From Vigna angularis (taxonomy: Eukaryota > Streptophyta > Magnoliopsida > Fabales > Fabaceae), in assembly GCF_016808095.1 (NCBI RefSeq), contig NC_068973.1, forward strand, positions 9,668,501-9,732,500: a DNA stretch of 64,000 nt. Reading direction: 5' to 3'. Under the pieces are notes generated by a model. The model searched no databases and was not told where the DNA came from. It worked only from the letters and a program-made list of their open reading frames with translations. Within the stretch, counting starts at the first letter, position 1. Each line of letters opens with the position of its first letter. Position numbers and translations under genes: made by a program. Below, piece by piece: positions 1 to 12,299 of the stretch.

Positions 1-1735
1 AATTTATGAGACAAACACCATATTTTTTATATTTTTATTGTTAAAATATTTGTTAAACAATAAGAAAACACATTATTGAACGGGAATTTTATTTTGGTGT
101 TAATGCATAGTATTTCTCAATTGCAATCTAAAAAAAGGTTTTCATTTTTGAAGTACTCTGAAAATCAAAATAATTATTAAAATAACAAACCAAAACATTG
201 AAGAAGGAGAGGAGAAGTTTAGAAATTCACTAAAAAAATATTGCTTCTATAAAATATTTTGTTATAAAATAAAGATATTGTGACAACTTTTGTAGAAAAA
301 CTTGAATTTTATGACAAGCTTTAACTTATAATTTTTGAGATGACATCTTTAAATCTTACATCGCATAAGTTATCACAAAATTTTATTAATGACGACGCTT
401 TATGACACCAAATGCTTATTTCTAAAATTGTTTGTCACACATGTCATCATTAAATTAGTGTAAAGAAAATGAGTGACAACTTTTATGAAAACACAATCAA
501 GTGTACAAAATTTGTCATAAATGAAAAGGAATTGTCACTCTAAGGACATAGCTTAAGCGTTTACTTATATATATGTTTAATTTTTTTAAAAATAATAAAT
601 ATAGAAACTGTAGTTTCTGTGATTATATTTTTTCACCGTACGTAGAAATGATAGAACAATTATATATGAAAAACTATATTTTAGTTCTTCCAATATTTTT
701 GTTTTCTTGTTTTGGAGTTTATTCTTAGTTAAACTTTTTTAGTATCTGTTGACGTGAAATTGAAATCTATCATTGTTGCATATTTTAAAAATAAATAAAT
801 TAATTCCTTTTACCATAATTATATTAATTATTATTACTTGTCAAATGTATTTTTGAGTTGATATTTAAGCGAAAATATTTTAAACATTATGAATAATTAA
901 TTTAAATGGATTAAAAAAATATATATTTAACACTCAAAACTTTTTATCTTAAATGAATTAAAAAATATATATTTATTATTTTTAAAATTTGAAGACCAAA
1001 ATATATTAAAGTTTCATGTATAAACTAATTTCAATTTTACAACAAGATTTAAGGACTAAAAATATATTTAAACTATATTTCTATTTTGAAATGATGATTA
1101 GTCTTTTGTCCTTTGAGACTCTCAAGAATTGTGGAAAGGTTTTAATTTTTAATTTCTTTATGTGCTTAGTTTGGTTTCTTTTCCTTCATGCTATTGATTA
1201 GGTTTGAATTAAATCAAGAATGAAGAACATGTCCAAAACCCAATATGGATTCAATGTGGATTGAGTTTTTCAGTGAAAATTGTAATGTGCAATGTTATAT
1301 TTTTTTTAATTTCTCATAGTGTTGTTTCTTGTTAAAATTAAATGTTTGAAGGGATGGATTCGGGATTGCTTCTGACACTTGCAAGACTTGCGTTCTTGTG
1401 GTGCTTTCGATTTTCCTTGTTCTACACTTTAATTTTTAACACTTTTCATCTCTAATTGTTTGATAAAAAAAATGTATTCAACTTGGATTTACATCATCGA
1501 GAAAGATAAATTAGGTTAAACTTTATATTGATGAAAATAGGAGAAACTAAGTTGTTTGAAAGTAATTCAGTAATCACTTGTCAAAATGGAACAAGGATGT
1601 AAATCAATTGTAGTCTAGTTTCATTAAGAAATTTGTTGTGATGATCAATACTTGCTCGATAACATGTAGAATAGAAATGTCATAATAGAAATGTCAAAAA
1701 ACAAGAAATATGATTAGGATAAACTCTAATCTTGA
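1..1735. other. AT-rich non-coding DNA, nothing recognised
   Basis: Both strands were read. Only short open frames (61 codons at most) occur and none resembles a known protein. Around 260-540 the motif TGTCA/TGACA recurs in a loose way, which could be the edge of an old element, but no terminal repeats could be defined. Confidence 0.5.
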
Positions 1736-1880
1736 TTCTGATACCATATTATAAAATGGGTTTTAAGTCTAATTCAACTCCATAAACCGACTTGTAAAAT
1801 GAGATTCATTTATATATTATAAATTGATTTTTTCTCTAGTCGATTATAACTTCTAAGGAACGTCTTTTATAGACAGAAGT
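1736..1880. repeat. Dispersed legume-type short repeat fragment
   Basis: The stretch with the phrases TCTAATTCAACTCCA, ACCGACTTGTAAAATGAG and CTAGTCGAT resembles a short high-copy repeat that I know from many legume intergenic regions (SINE/MITE-like). This is recognition from memory of the repeat's wording; no target duplication was found. The copy is diverged. Confidence 0.4.
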
Positions 1881-2660
1881 CCTACTCGACTAGGAAAAGT
1901 TTAGTATCCTTAAAGAGAAAAAATTCCCTTGAAGTTAGAAGAGAAAAAATTCCCTTTGAAGTTAGAAGCTTAAAGCGTTTAGAGCTTTTGAAGTACTTGT
2001 TGAAGTCTTTACAGAATTTACGGCACTCTAAGAACATAAGCAGTTCAATTAAAAAATTATGGAACAAACCACAGTGTGGTCTGTTCTGATACGAGTGAGT
2101 AGTTCAAAACAAACATTTGGTGCAGCTGCTAATCTGGCTCACGAAATCTGGTACAAGACAGCTGAGTCAAAAAACTGGCGCGGTCAGACAAATCAGTGCT
2201 GTTGCGATGATTTGTTGCTGTTGTTAAAAATCTGGTGTGAAATCAGAATTCAAATTGTTGCAGCTGTGATTCAGAAAATATTTTGCAACTGTTACAAAGC
2301 TGATTTGTGTACTTTGGTTCGCAAACTGCTCGCTCAAACTGGTGTAGCTATTTTTAAAATTTTGGTGCAAGGCTTGCTTCAAATTTGGTTTCACAAAGGG
2401 CAGCTGAAACTGATGAGGTATAAAACAATATGATTCTCAAAATTTAGGTGCATTCAGTTTCCTTGGTGCAGCTGCTGTGCTGATCTGGTTTGAAAAATCT
2501 TATTCTCAAAATATGGTCAGCTGTTGCATTTGAGACTCTGTATTTTGCTTACTTTCATTTTTACGTTTGATTTTGTTCTTGGTTGTACGAGTTGTATGAT
2601 TAGATCTAATAGCAGTGAATTGGCTGACCTTGAACCTTAAACTGAAAATCTTTTACATAA
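1881..2660. repeat. Probable retroelement-derived sequence rich in GTGCAGCTG
   Basis: The words GGTGCAGCTGCT, ATCTGGT and TTCTCAAAAT recur several times between about 2115 and 2520, and a short direct duplication (AGAAAAAATTCCCTT... GAAGTTAGAAG) lies at 1915-1970. The low-complexity, repeated-word texture is unlike a gene. A 124-codon open frame at 2059-2433 has a Cys/Leu/Gln-rich composition without any recognisable domain and is treated as chance. It may be an untranslated region of an LTR element; this is inference. Confidence 0.3.
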
Positions 2661-5600
2661 AAAGAATCAACAAATTAAATTAGTGTGATAGTTGAAATTT
2701 ATGGGTGGTGAATAACATCATTCTTTTCATAATCCTCATTCTACTTATGAAAATATGATTAATAATAAAGAACTTATAGGCAGGGCTACACCAGATATTA
2801 ATTATCAATCCTTTGTAGTTGTCAATTATAAACTAAAATTAAGATTCGTATATTTGTTGTCTAAGTTTCTGGACCTTGGAAGTATAATCCACATACCCAC
2901 CTTAAAGTTAAAGTTCTTCATTTATAGTATTCTACTGAGGCTGAATTTTTAAAATCGGAACTATCCATCAACTCTATATTTGTTAAATTATTCAGTTTAT
3001 AATTTTTAACATTGATCAAATACATACTAAAATAATATTATACAATCATTCGTTAGGATTGGATAAATCAATGTTATGTTTTAATAAATATTTCAATGTT
3101 ATATATTAAAAGGTACACTTAAATTAGGGTGAAAAAACAGATTACCCAAATTTTGACGTACCAAATCGGACTGGACTCTTCTGCCATCAAGAAACGGGTT
3201 ATAAATTGCAACTTGTTCCACTACAAGATAAGCCAATGAGCAAAATCACCACTTTTTTTATGTTTTTTTTTAATTTATATTATTTTTAATTATTTTAAAA
3301 AAATTACTTTTAAAATTTGTTTGTATATACATTTATAAATAAATATTTAAAATATATTTAATCATGCTTTTTATTAATTAATTAATAGTTTTAATTAGAT
3401 AAATTAAAATGATTATTACAAGTTAAATTATTCTATTATATTAATAATTAGAACTTAATTAATAAGTGCTAACTATTTAAATTATAATTATATTACATAT
3501 TTACATTTAAAAAAAATATAATATAACAAATTTATCTTTTTAATTATTTTAAGTTTAATTTTTTAATTAAAATATAAAAATAAAACCGATCAATAAGTCA
3601 AGACTAATTTAGTAAGTTAAGTTAAACCGATCAAAGCATACTAGTGAATTAAAAATTTCAACTCAACTCATTCTTTATTAGTAGACAGATAAACTGACTA
3701 ACCGAATACAATCTAGGACACCTTTAGTTTTATTTAAACCTAATTTAATATTATAAAATTGATTTAATATTATAAAATTTGGACTCACATAGATCCAGTA
3801 AATTTTTCTTTATCTTTGTAATGTTTTTCTCGTCAACATTAACATTGATTCGTATTCATAAATTTGTTTAGTTGTGTCGGATTTAACTTCATTTAAGTCA
3901 ACATTAATAGCATTCGGTATCGTTGGTATAGACAGTAAGATTCATATTTTTAATGTCGTCCTATGTAAATATACAACAACACATTAATAAAGGGACAATA
4001 ACATTAATAAAGGATTGGTGTACACTTTTCTTCTTTTATGCTTAATTTTGGCAGATTCTAAATACCACTTTTCTTGTATTGGTAGTTAGCTTTGAAATTT
4101 TGATCTTCTGAAAATGCTTCTTTAAGATTTTTATTTTTTTCTTTAATTTAAGTTCGTTATAATTAAATATGATTCAATCGTTGCACTCTTTGTCAATTTG
4201 ACTTTACCACTGCGGAAATCCCCACCAAATGTAAAACTTTAATGAAAACAAAAGCTTGCCATGGATCCTTTAATGAAAACAAAAGACAATAGGGTGGGTA
4301 GAAGAAATTAAAGTTTGTAGAATTAACGGATTTAATCCTCAGCGTACGTAATTATCCACAAATTTAACTAAATGAATATTTGTATACAAGACTTTAATAC
4401 TTCAATTAAGAAGATTTAAATTTTGACACTCTAAGTCTTGATATATTTTAATTACAAACCGTAGAAACATAACATAATATCTTTAGTTAGAAAGATTTTA
4501 GAAAAAAAAACATTTTTAGTTTGATAAACTTTATTCTAGAAAGAAACATTTTTTGCATATTATTATTTAACACTCGAACCAGATTGATTATTCGTGGATT
4601 GAATATAAACCTAGAAAAAAAATGTTATTTATTTCAAGCGTCAGATTTATTCAATATGTTTAAAATATAGACTTCTGGCTCAACACAATTTAACAAGTAA
4701 ATGGGAAAAAAACACTGATAATAAAAGTTTGATGGCAAAAGTATTATTCATTTTAAAAAACTAATCCCAAAACCCTTTATATTCATGAAGATTACGACTT
4801 ACTATATACATATAATTAATACATGTATTTAAATTAAAGATAAATCATTTTATTTTAGAAAAACCTCAAATCATACTCTTATTTTTATTTGTTTCAATTT
4901 TAAACAATTTGATGGAGTAACTTTCTTTTTGTTAGTAATATTAACATCATTATTTTTTAATATATTTTTTTAATTTTCTTTAAAAAATAATAATTTGCAC
5001 ATCTTGTATCATGTGACTCTTGCAATATATGTAATGTATCATTACTTTAGTTTTAATTTATTTTTATTTTGTCTCCACTAAATCTTTCTTTTTTAAATTA
5101 AACATTTCATTCTTTTTATATTGAAACGAATTTTATTTTTTATATAAATATTATACAAATACTTTTATTAAAATTTATATTTTTATATAATATGTATGTA
5201 TGTATTGTAAAATTATTAAAAATTTATTAATATTTTCAATGTATCTAATCGAACAATTCAAGATTCAATACATACTTTATTAATAATGTTTTCTCTTATA
5301 TTAATTTTAAAAAATATGCAATTTTTTCAAATTGCAAACAAAACATTAAATATTGAATATCAAGCAAGAAATTAAGGTTTACTTAATAAAAAACAAATTA
5401 TCTTAATAACAAACTAAGCTTACACTAAATATACCTATAAAAAGTAAATAATCCCAATAAAAACATATTATCATTAACAAAAAATTGTAAAGGCAAAATT
5501 TTCAAAAAAAATGGAAAACAAAGGTAATAAAGGTTACATAAACAAAATATCAAAAAAAAATCTATAACATGTTTCCTTTCATTCATTGTAGTAAAAATTA

Positions 5601-5680
5601 TGATTATAATTTATGAAATATTACAAAACAAAGAAACCTAAGTTTTTTCGTTACTTCATCACTACAATATTTGAGTTGAT
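2661..5680. other. AT-rich intergenic DNA, nothing recognised
   Basis: This is very AT-rich sequence with short simple runs and no open frame of note. A 22-bp phrase ending CTTTAATGAAAACAAAAG occurs twice near 4238 and 4270. No gene, TIR or LTR was identified. Confidence 0.5.
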
Positions 5681-5689
5681 TCACATTTA

Positions 5690-6575
5690 TATTTGGGACT
5701 CAATTTCTGTAATATCCATACATGGTCATTTTTATTTCTTTACCATAGTGGATGACTACTCTAGACACACCTGAATTTATTTGTAAAAAATAAGATAGAA
5801 GTTAGACATTTAATTCAAGCCTTATGTACACTAGTTGAAAACCAATTTCAAGCTATAGTTAAAATTGTTATAACTAATGGTAGGTAGTTCAAATTTGACC
5901 AATTTTATGCTACAAAAGGAATAGTTCACCAAACAAGTTGGATAAAAACTCCTCGAAAAAAAATTCATAGTATAGAGAAAACACCAACATATTCTTAATG
6001 TTTCTAGAGCCTTATTGTTTCAAGCTGACCTTCCCAAACTATTTTGGTCTTATATAGTCATGTGGTCAAATTATATCAACATCAAAATTCCTACATCGAT
6101 TTTGGATAACAAGTGCCCTTATCAACTTCTATATAAACATCTTCCTACCTTGACTCAACTTAAGGTCTTTGGTTCACTCAACTTAAGGTTTTTGGTTCGC
6201 TTTGTTTCTCCTCCACACTTGTTAATCATAGAACTAAATTTGATCTTAGAGCCATAAAGTACATTTTTTTGGGATATAAAAGTGGAACAAAAGGTTATGT
6301 TATATGTCAATCTTTTGTTATGAATGTCACCACTATACCTAAACCACTAGATATTCCAAGACTATCAAACATGAATATTGGAGGATAGCCATGGATTAGG
6401 GACTAAAAGTGTTGACAAGAAATAATATTTGGTCCTAATTGATAAACACAAGGCAAAAAAACTCATTCGTTGCAAAAGGATTTATAAACTCAAGCACAAA
6501 TAAGATGAGATAGTATAACGATATAAAGCAAGACTAATTGTGAAGAGTTACACTCAAATATAGAGTTGGTATGGG
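5690..6575 (+). pseudogene. Decayed Ty1/copia pol fragment (integrase into RT)
   Basis: Three stretches on the plus strand translate, in shifting frames, to copia-type pol. At about 5700-5760 the product reads like the integrase core entry (FTIVDDYSRHT). At 5820-6260 it continues through the integrase catalytic region (motifs FQADLPKLFW and NKCPYQLLYKHLP, and a frame preserved as an 80-codon ORF at 6015-6257). At 6390-6570 it resembles the start of the reverse transcriptase (RCKRIYKLKHK, RYKARLIVKSYTQ). Stops and frameshifts occur throughout and the RT breaks off at a minisatellite-like tract. No LTR could be paired to it. This is a dead relic, several elements older than the intact ones further right. 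Confidence 0.8.
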
Positions 6576-7510
6576 TCTATTGAGTTGAGCTGAGTCGAGT
6601 CAGCTTAGACAAGCTGAGTCGAGTCAGCTTAGACAAGCTGAGTCGAGTCAGCTTAGACAAGCTGAATCTACACCCAAGTTGGTCTAGGCCAAAGTCAATA
6701 TGAGTCAACTAAGGTCTCAGTTATGCTAAGTTAGTGCAAGCCCATATTTAGTTGAGTTGGGGTGAGTCCATGTTAATCTAACTTAGCCTAGGTCCAAGTC
6801 AATCATAGATAGATCAAGATCAAGTTAGTCCTAGCCTAATAAAGACCATGTCATGTTGGGTCGACCAAGTATGTTTGGATATAGTTTGAGTTGATTCATC
6901 CTAAGCTCATTTGAGTTGAGTCAATCCCAACAAGCAGAATTAAGCCAAGTTAGCCTTACTCTATGTGGAGCTGAGTCGCTTCGGGTTAGGTCAAGTCGAG
7001 TTGGGGTGGGTCAACATTCATCCTAGTGAACACCAACATGCGTTTAGTCAAGTTGGGCTAGGCTTAGATGGGTCCCAGTCTAATCAAGACTAGGTCAGGC
7101 TTAGCTCGAGCAAGACCAAGTTAAGGCAAGTCTAGGTCAAGTTAAGCTGGTCTCGACGTATGTTTACCTAAGTATACCGTAACTCAGGTAGAGCTGAGTT
7201 GGTCAAGGTCAGTCAAACTAAGTTATTCCTAGCCGCTTGAGTCGAGTAGATCGGAGTCCAAGTTAAGTTGAGTTAGGGTGGGATCATGTTCAATTGAGTT
7301 GGTTTAGGTCAATGTCAAGTCAAGTTTGGTTAGGTTTAACTTGGGTCAGGTCCAAGTCAGATTAAGCTCATATGTGATCAACATAAATCAAATTAGGTAT
7401 AATCAAGTCGAATTAAGTTTAGACATCGGTTAATATTATGTCAAACTATGTTAGGTCAATCTCATGTCAAGTCAAGTTGAGTCTACCTAGACTCATGTCA
7501 AACTAAACAA
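6576..7510. repeat. Degenerate minisatellite-like tract built on GAGTTGAGTC-like words
   Basis: At 6589-6660 three perfect 24-bp units beginning GCTGAGTCGAGTCAG stand head to tail. From there to about 7510 the sequence is a diffuse patchwork of related words (GTCAAGTCGAGTT, GGGTCAAGT, AGTTGAGTCAA, CTAGGTC). The tract starts exactly where the copia relic ends. No open frame is present. Confidence 0.65.
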
Positions 7511-8637
7511 CTTGAAACTATATTGACCTATAGATAATAATATGAATTTAGAAATGAGAATAATTTTAAATTCTTACCTTTTAAGTGTTATTTTAAATTC
7601 TTTAATTTTAAGTAATACAATTATTTTAATAAAATTCTAAGAATTTTAATTTCCTTCAAAAAAATTTATACAGATAATATTATTTTTCATAAAACATTTT
7701 ATATTCTTTTAGAAAATAATTAACTTATTAAAAGGCCATCTTTTAACACAAGGTAGAGAGATATATGATATTTCACCCCTTAGGAAGGTAAAAAATAAAT
7801 TAAAATTAAAATTAAAATTGTTCGCCTCTGAAAACCAAAAATAAAATATTTATATTCATAAATTAATTATGAAGTGCTGAATTACGGGACTAAATTACGT
7901 GTTAACAATGAAATAATGTGTGGAAGTTGGATTTGCCATTTGTCATTTGCCACCCTCCAAGACTTAGCTTAAAGTCATCACAGATATTCTCAAAGTGTGT
8001 CTTTCGAGAGCTACGTGCTTCATTTATCTTCGCTTCTTTTACTTCAAGTTAGTGTGTCACAACAAATTCACAATTTCAGCACTAGGAGTAGAAAAAAGAA
8101 AAAGGAAATGTTAATTTGCCAGGCTTTGCAAGTATCTATTTTCAGTTTTCAACTTTTAATGGCTTGAAAATACAATTGCCATGTCAGTTTCGGAAACTTT
8201 AACATAAAAGCCACTTATTATTCTCGTATCTTTTTTTTGGCGTTTTGCCCCCACAACCATCCCCGAAGGCCAAATTAGTAATTTAAATTCAAATAAAGTG
8301 AAAATAACTGATCCTCCAATGCCCTTTGTATTTTTTGCACCACCTGACACTATTGATAAAATAATAATAAAAATATTATGAAGTTGTGAGCTGAGTTGAG
8401 AAGAACCAATGAACAACAATGTCTTGTCTGGTGGTTGGTGTTAAAAACTTGGAAGTTCCCAAGTTAGGTTAGTTGTACATGAATTAATGTTTTCCACAAA
8501 CAGTGAATTTGCAAAGTAAACACTTCAGAATATCATAATTACATGCATGGTATTTGGGCACTGTGTGTTGAGTCAAAACTGAAAACAAAATTAGGGTGAT
8601 GAAATTATGATTATGCATAAATATAAGAGGTGTGAGC
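7511..8637. other. Upstream region of the NAC gene
   Basis: No gene is present. The first 250 bases are AT-rich; from about 7920 the sequence becomes more mixed, as expected of a promoter-proximal region. An 87-codon antisense frame at 8156-8419 has no recognisable content. Which cis-elements act here cannot be decided from sequence alone. Confidence 0.45.
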
Positions 8638-8645
8638 TATAAATA
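8638..8645 (+). promoter_or_regulatory. Candidate TATA box of the NAC gene
   Basis: TATAAATA is followed 25-35 bp later by a pyrimidine-rich stretch (TTTCTTTCTCTTCAGC) suited to a transcription start near 8670. The rest of the leader to 9095 is CT-rich, typical of plant 5' UTRs. The start site is inferred. Confidence 0.5.
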
Positions 8646-8787
8646 ACTAAAGAAAGGTTGCCTTACATTCCACGTTTCTTTCTCTTCAGCGTACCAGTAT
8701 TTAGGGGTTTCTTTTTCTCTCTGTTTCTTTCTCCACCTATTACCACCTCTTCCACCCTCAGTTACCATCACATTTCAGTTCCATTCC

Positions 8788-8901
8788 ATGTTCCATGATT
8801 TCCACCACCATCGTTCTCTTTTTTCTCTTACTTTCTGGGGACTTTGCTATCTGATGAAAAACCACTCTAGCTTATTCTACTGTCTACAAATATTCTTCTG
8901 A
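8788..8901 (+). other. Upstream ORF (37 codons) in the inferred NAC 5' leader
   Basis: An ATG at 8788 opens a 37-residue frame starting MFHDFHHHRS and ending at a TGA at 8899-8901, upstream of the main NAC start at 9096. If the leader runs uninterrupted from about 8670, ribosomes meet this frame first. Whether it is translated or spliced out is unknown. Confidence 0.3.
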
Positions 8902-9095
8902 ATTCAGTTGTTTCAAAACAAAACAAAACCAAATAAAGAAGAACAAAAGGGCATTCCATTCTCTTCCTGGCCAAGTTGTTTTTCCAATGAAAATTAAAAC
9001 TTTGCTGTCTATTTGTTATTGAATCCTCGTTAGCTTGATTGTGATCAGAATTCTTGGTTAAGGAAGCAAAGAGGTTGGTTTTAGAGTAAGTGGGA

Positions 9096-10221
9096 ATGGA
9101 AAACGTTTCGGTTCTTTGTAAGGAAGAGGTTCCGATGGATTTGCCATGTAAGTTCAAAACAGAAAAAAAGTTCAGTCTCACTTTGGTTTTGGCTTCTAAG
9201 TACTGCAAAATATCATAAATTTTATGCACACGCTTTTTTGTTATAGGGAAGGCCAAAATGGGAGAGAAAGAATGGTACTTTTTCTGTGTGAGAGACAGAA
9301 AGTATCCAACCGGTTTGAGGACGAACAGGGCCACTGAAGCAGGATACTGGAAGGCCACAGGGAAAGACAAAGAGATCTTCAGAGGAAAATCTCCTGTGGG
9401 AATGAAGAAAACTTTGGTTTTCTACAAAGGAAGGGCACCCAAGGGAGAGAAAACTGATTGGGTCATGCATGAATATAGACTTGAGGGTAAATTCTCTGTC
9501 CCCAACCTCCCCAAAACTGCAAAGGTAACTAATTTACAATAATTTTCTCTTCACCATGTTGCAGTCATGAGAATTTTCTGTTGCTGAGTTTAATTCAGTG
9601 CTATTCATTGGTGTGTTGCAGAACGAGTGGGTGATTTGCAGGGTGTTTCAGAAGAGTTCGGGTGGGAAGAAGACTCATATTGATGGAATAATGATGATGG
9701 ACTCTTACGGAAACGAATTGGGTTCATCTGCTTTGCCACCTCTTACTGATTCCTCACCTTCCATTGGCAACACCAAAGCACTGAGTGTGACTGAACAGGT
9801 TTACGTGCCCTGCTTCTCCAATCCAATTGATGTTCCAAGAGGGATCTTCGATTCCTTCAGCAACATCAACGTCATCAACAACAACAACGCCCTTTATGGG
9901 GTTTCTTCAAACCATTCATTCTACTCCACTCAAGGGTTTCAACTTCAGGCTCCACCAACGTTGCCTTCACCCGGTTCTTCAAACCATTACCTCAGATCCT
10001 TCTTTAACAACCATGGAAAAGGATCATTCTTGAGGAATGGCTTTGAACCAGAGACGGAAATGGTCAGTGTCTCACAGGAAACAGGTGTTTCTACTGAAGT
10101 GAACGCAGAAACCTCTTCAGTTGTGTCAAATCTTGAGATGGGGAATAGACTCTTTGAGAATCGAAACAACCCAATTGGTTCAGCTGCACCAGTGGACCTT
10201 GCTAGCTTGTGGAACTACTGA
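9096..10221 (+). CDS. NAC-domain transcription factor, NAC100/NAC080-like, lacking subdomains A-B
   Basis: Three exons join as 9096-9147, 9247-9524 and 9622-10221, with GT-AG introns of 99 and 97 bp at the usual NAC positions, giving 309 residues. The N-terminus [17 protein letters not shown] is the characteristic start of miR164-regulated NAC100/NAC080-type proteins. It is normally followed by subdomain A (LPPGFRFHP type) and B. Here the split codon TGG (W18) joins it straight to [18 protein letters not shown], i.e. the entry to subdomain C. C, D and E follow: [37 protein letters not shown], and [19 protein letters not shown] in exon 3. The C-terminal activation region (Asn/Ser-rich, ending LWNY) is intact and contains the miR164 site. 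About 45-50 residues that form the dimer arm are missing, without breaking the frame. Nuclear DNA binding is expected from the family but dimerisation is doubtful. Alternatively translation starts at M22 (9258). Confidence 0.88.
9800..9820 (+). promoter_or_regulatory. miR164 target site in NAC exon 3
   Basis: The 21 bases from TTTACGTGCC to CTTCTCCA match the complement of miR164 at 19 of 21 positions. The two mismatches face the 3' end of the microRNA, where they are tolerated. The site encodes the conserved peptide VPCFSN, as in CUC1/CUC2/NAC1/NAC100 relatives. Cleavage of the transcript by miR164 is expected from the family. Confidence 0.88.
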
Positions 10222-12299
10222 TCTCACATGAAGAAAACAAATCCAACATTTTCAGCAGAAAAAGAATATCCGCATTTAATATTTATTCTTTGGGTTTGAT
10301 TGGGATGTTGTCCTTGCTGCTGCAATAGATTTTAACTAAAAGATGCACTGTACTGTACAATAGCGAAACATATATTTTGTACTGTAAAAAATCTTCTGAA
10401 CTCTGTTTTGGTGGTTCGATACTCTAGGTTTGTTGTTGTTGTTATGGTTTGTATGGTATGAACATGATTACTGTGTATCAGCTTTTATTAAAATTAATAC
10501 TAGAATGAGACATGGTTTGGTCTCATTTTTTTATATCTGGATTCTATGGCCAAATCTTAAGAGAATGACCTTTATTCTTGTAATATTTGAATTCGATATT
10601 TAATTCTTCGATGTGGGGACTGAATCAAGAACAGTAACCATTAAAAAATGAAAATCTCTCTATTCCCTCTCTTGGAAACACGTGCACGCGCTTCCTTTGA
10701 CATGGACAAATTAATATTAACAAACTTATCTGCATTTACCTTCTGCAAGTGAAGCTCCTTGTGGAAATGACCCTGAAAGTTTTTTTTTTTCTTTTTCTCT
10801 CTCCTCTGTTCATGTGGATGATAAGCCAGAATGTTTAACTCAGTCAACCATTCAATTTTACCCAATCAATTTCAGGACATTCTCTGATAGAGTCAATTAT
10901 ATATTTGAAAACGTTTCTTGTTGTTTGAAACTAATAAACCAGCTATTATAAGTTCTAACATATTTATCTTTTTTCTAATTTCTTTTAATTGTTTTGCTTT
11001 TGCCTTTGAAATCAAGAACTCATACAAGTCAATAATAAGAACAAAAGATTTCTGCAAAACATCCATAAACATTTTAAATTCTTTTTTTCTCTAAAAATTC
11101 ATAAATTTATTATATTAAGATTTTAAATTAGAAGTGTTCACGTGAACATAAACAAATATAAATGACAAGTACGAAACAGCGTAGGACCACTTGAAGTCAT
11201 CTTCGACACAGAAAATCAAAGATAGATGAACAAAGAAACAGAATATGTTCTCGGAGTTATTTCCCACAATTCTGTTACTCTTGATATTTTTGGGTTCAAG
11301 GATGTTTTTTTTTTATACAATTTCATCCGCTTGAACTAAATTATAATTTTTTTATGATTATACATCGGTGTGTATGAGAGAGAATTAAACAATATTCCAA
11401 AAACAAATACTTTTGTTTTCGTTGGTCATACTAAATAAAGACATATATGCTGAGAGGATTTGTCTGTATGTGCGATTATCGATTCAACGTTTAGTTAATT
11501 CATTCATTCGAAAAAGTTCAATCATTCATTTCCCGTTCCATGATGCTTGAATTGCGTTTTGAAGCTGCAATGCCATGACATGAGAACATCAATGCCCTCT
11601 TTTTTTCTTATTTTGTCCAAAAATATAATATACGTGTCTCCTTTTTGTACCATCTGGTGCTTTTATTTATGGCACATGATAAATCCTCCATCTACAAAAG
11701 TAAATCAAATTGAGTCCTACACGGCTTCATCGTTAACTATGTGAAATCACTGCCAACATGCCTTTCACAAAGTGTTCCTCAACTCATTTTCACCATTTTC
11801 ATGGCAAAGAACTACTATGTTCTTTTTGTTCTTTCTTTCATTCGCATACTTATCTTCTTAATTACTATCATAACAATCAGTTTAACTTCAAATTATCTAA
11901 ATACAAAACCCAATGAAATTCTTCACAATTCAAACATAAATTGTAAAGATCATTACGTATGGGGTTGAGAATAATAACAACAAAGTTATGGTAAATTCTG
12001 TGGTTATTAACTTAGTGCTGTGGTCTATTTGATTACATCATGAGCAGTTCGTGTTTCGGTAAGAAGTTGTTGATAAGTCTCATTTCATGAATTTCATTAA
12101 GGTTATTTCGCATTCTTGATGTTTTTCTTCCCATTCAAATGGTGTTCGTGTTGGGTTACAGTTTTCATATTTGGCATGTATGCTTTTGGAATATTTCAAA
12201 CACTGTACTCAACTTTTACTTATTTCGGTGGAAGTTTATATTGATTTAATAAAGTATTAATCCTTTACATGAATCAACATTTACATGCATAATATAATA
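10222..12299. other. NAC 3' UTR and intergenic DNA
   Basis: The first 250-300 bases after the NAC stop are T-rich with GTTGTTGTTGTT and TGTACTGT words and are likely the 3' UTR. The remainder to the LTR at 12300 is ordinary AT-rich sequence. Short open frames at 11547-11968 and 10641-10865 carry no recognisable domain. Confidence 0.5.

Noticed and set aside
2059..2433. 124-codon frame as a novel gene
   Set aside because: Low-complexity repeated words, no domain, no splice context; more likely retroelement-derived.
5690..6575. Endogenous pararetrovirus remnant
   Set aside because: Motifs and order (integrase followed by RT) are those of Ty1/copia; pararetroviruses lack integrase.
8867..9470. 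Two antisense frames (167 and 82 codons) over NAC exons 1-2
   Set aside because: They lie opposite exons with correct NAC splice sites and encode nothing recognisable; shadows of the real gene.
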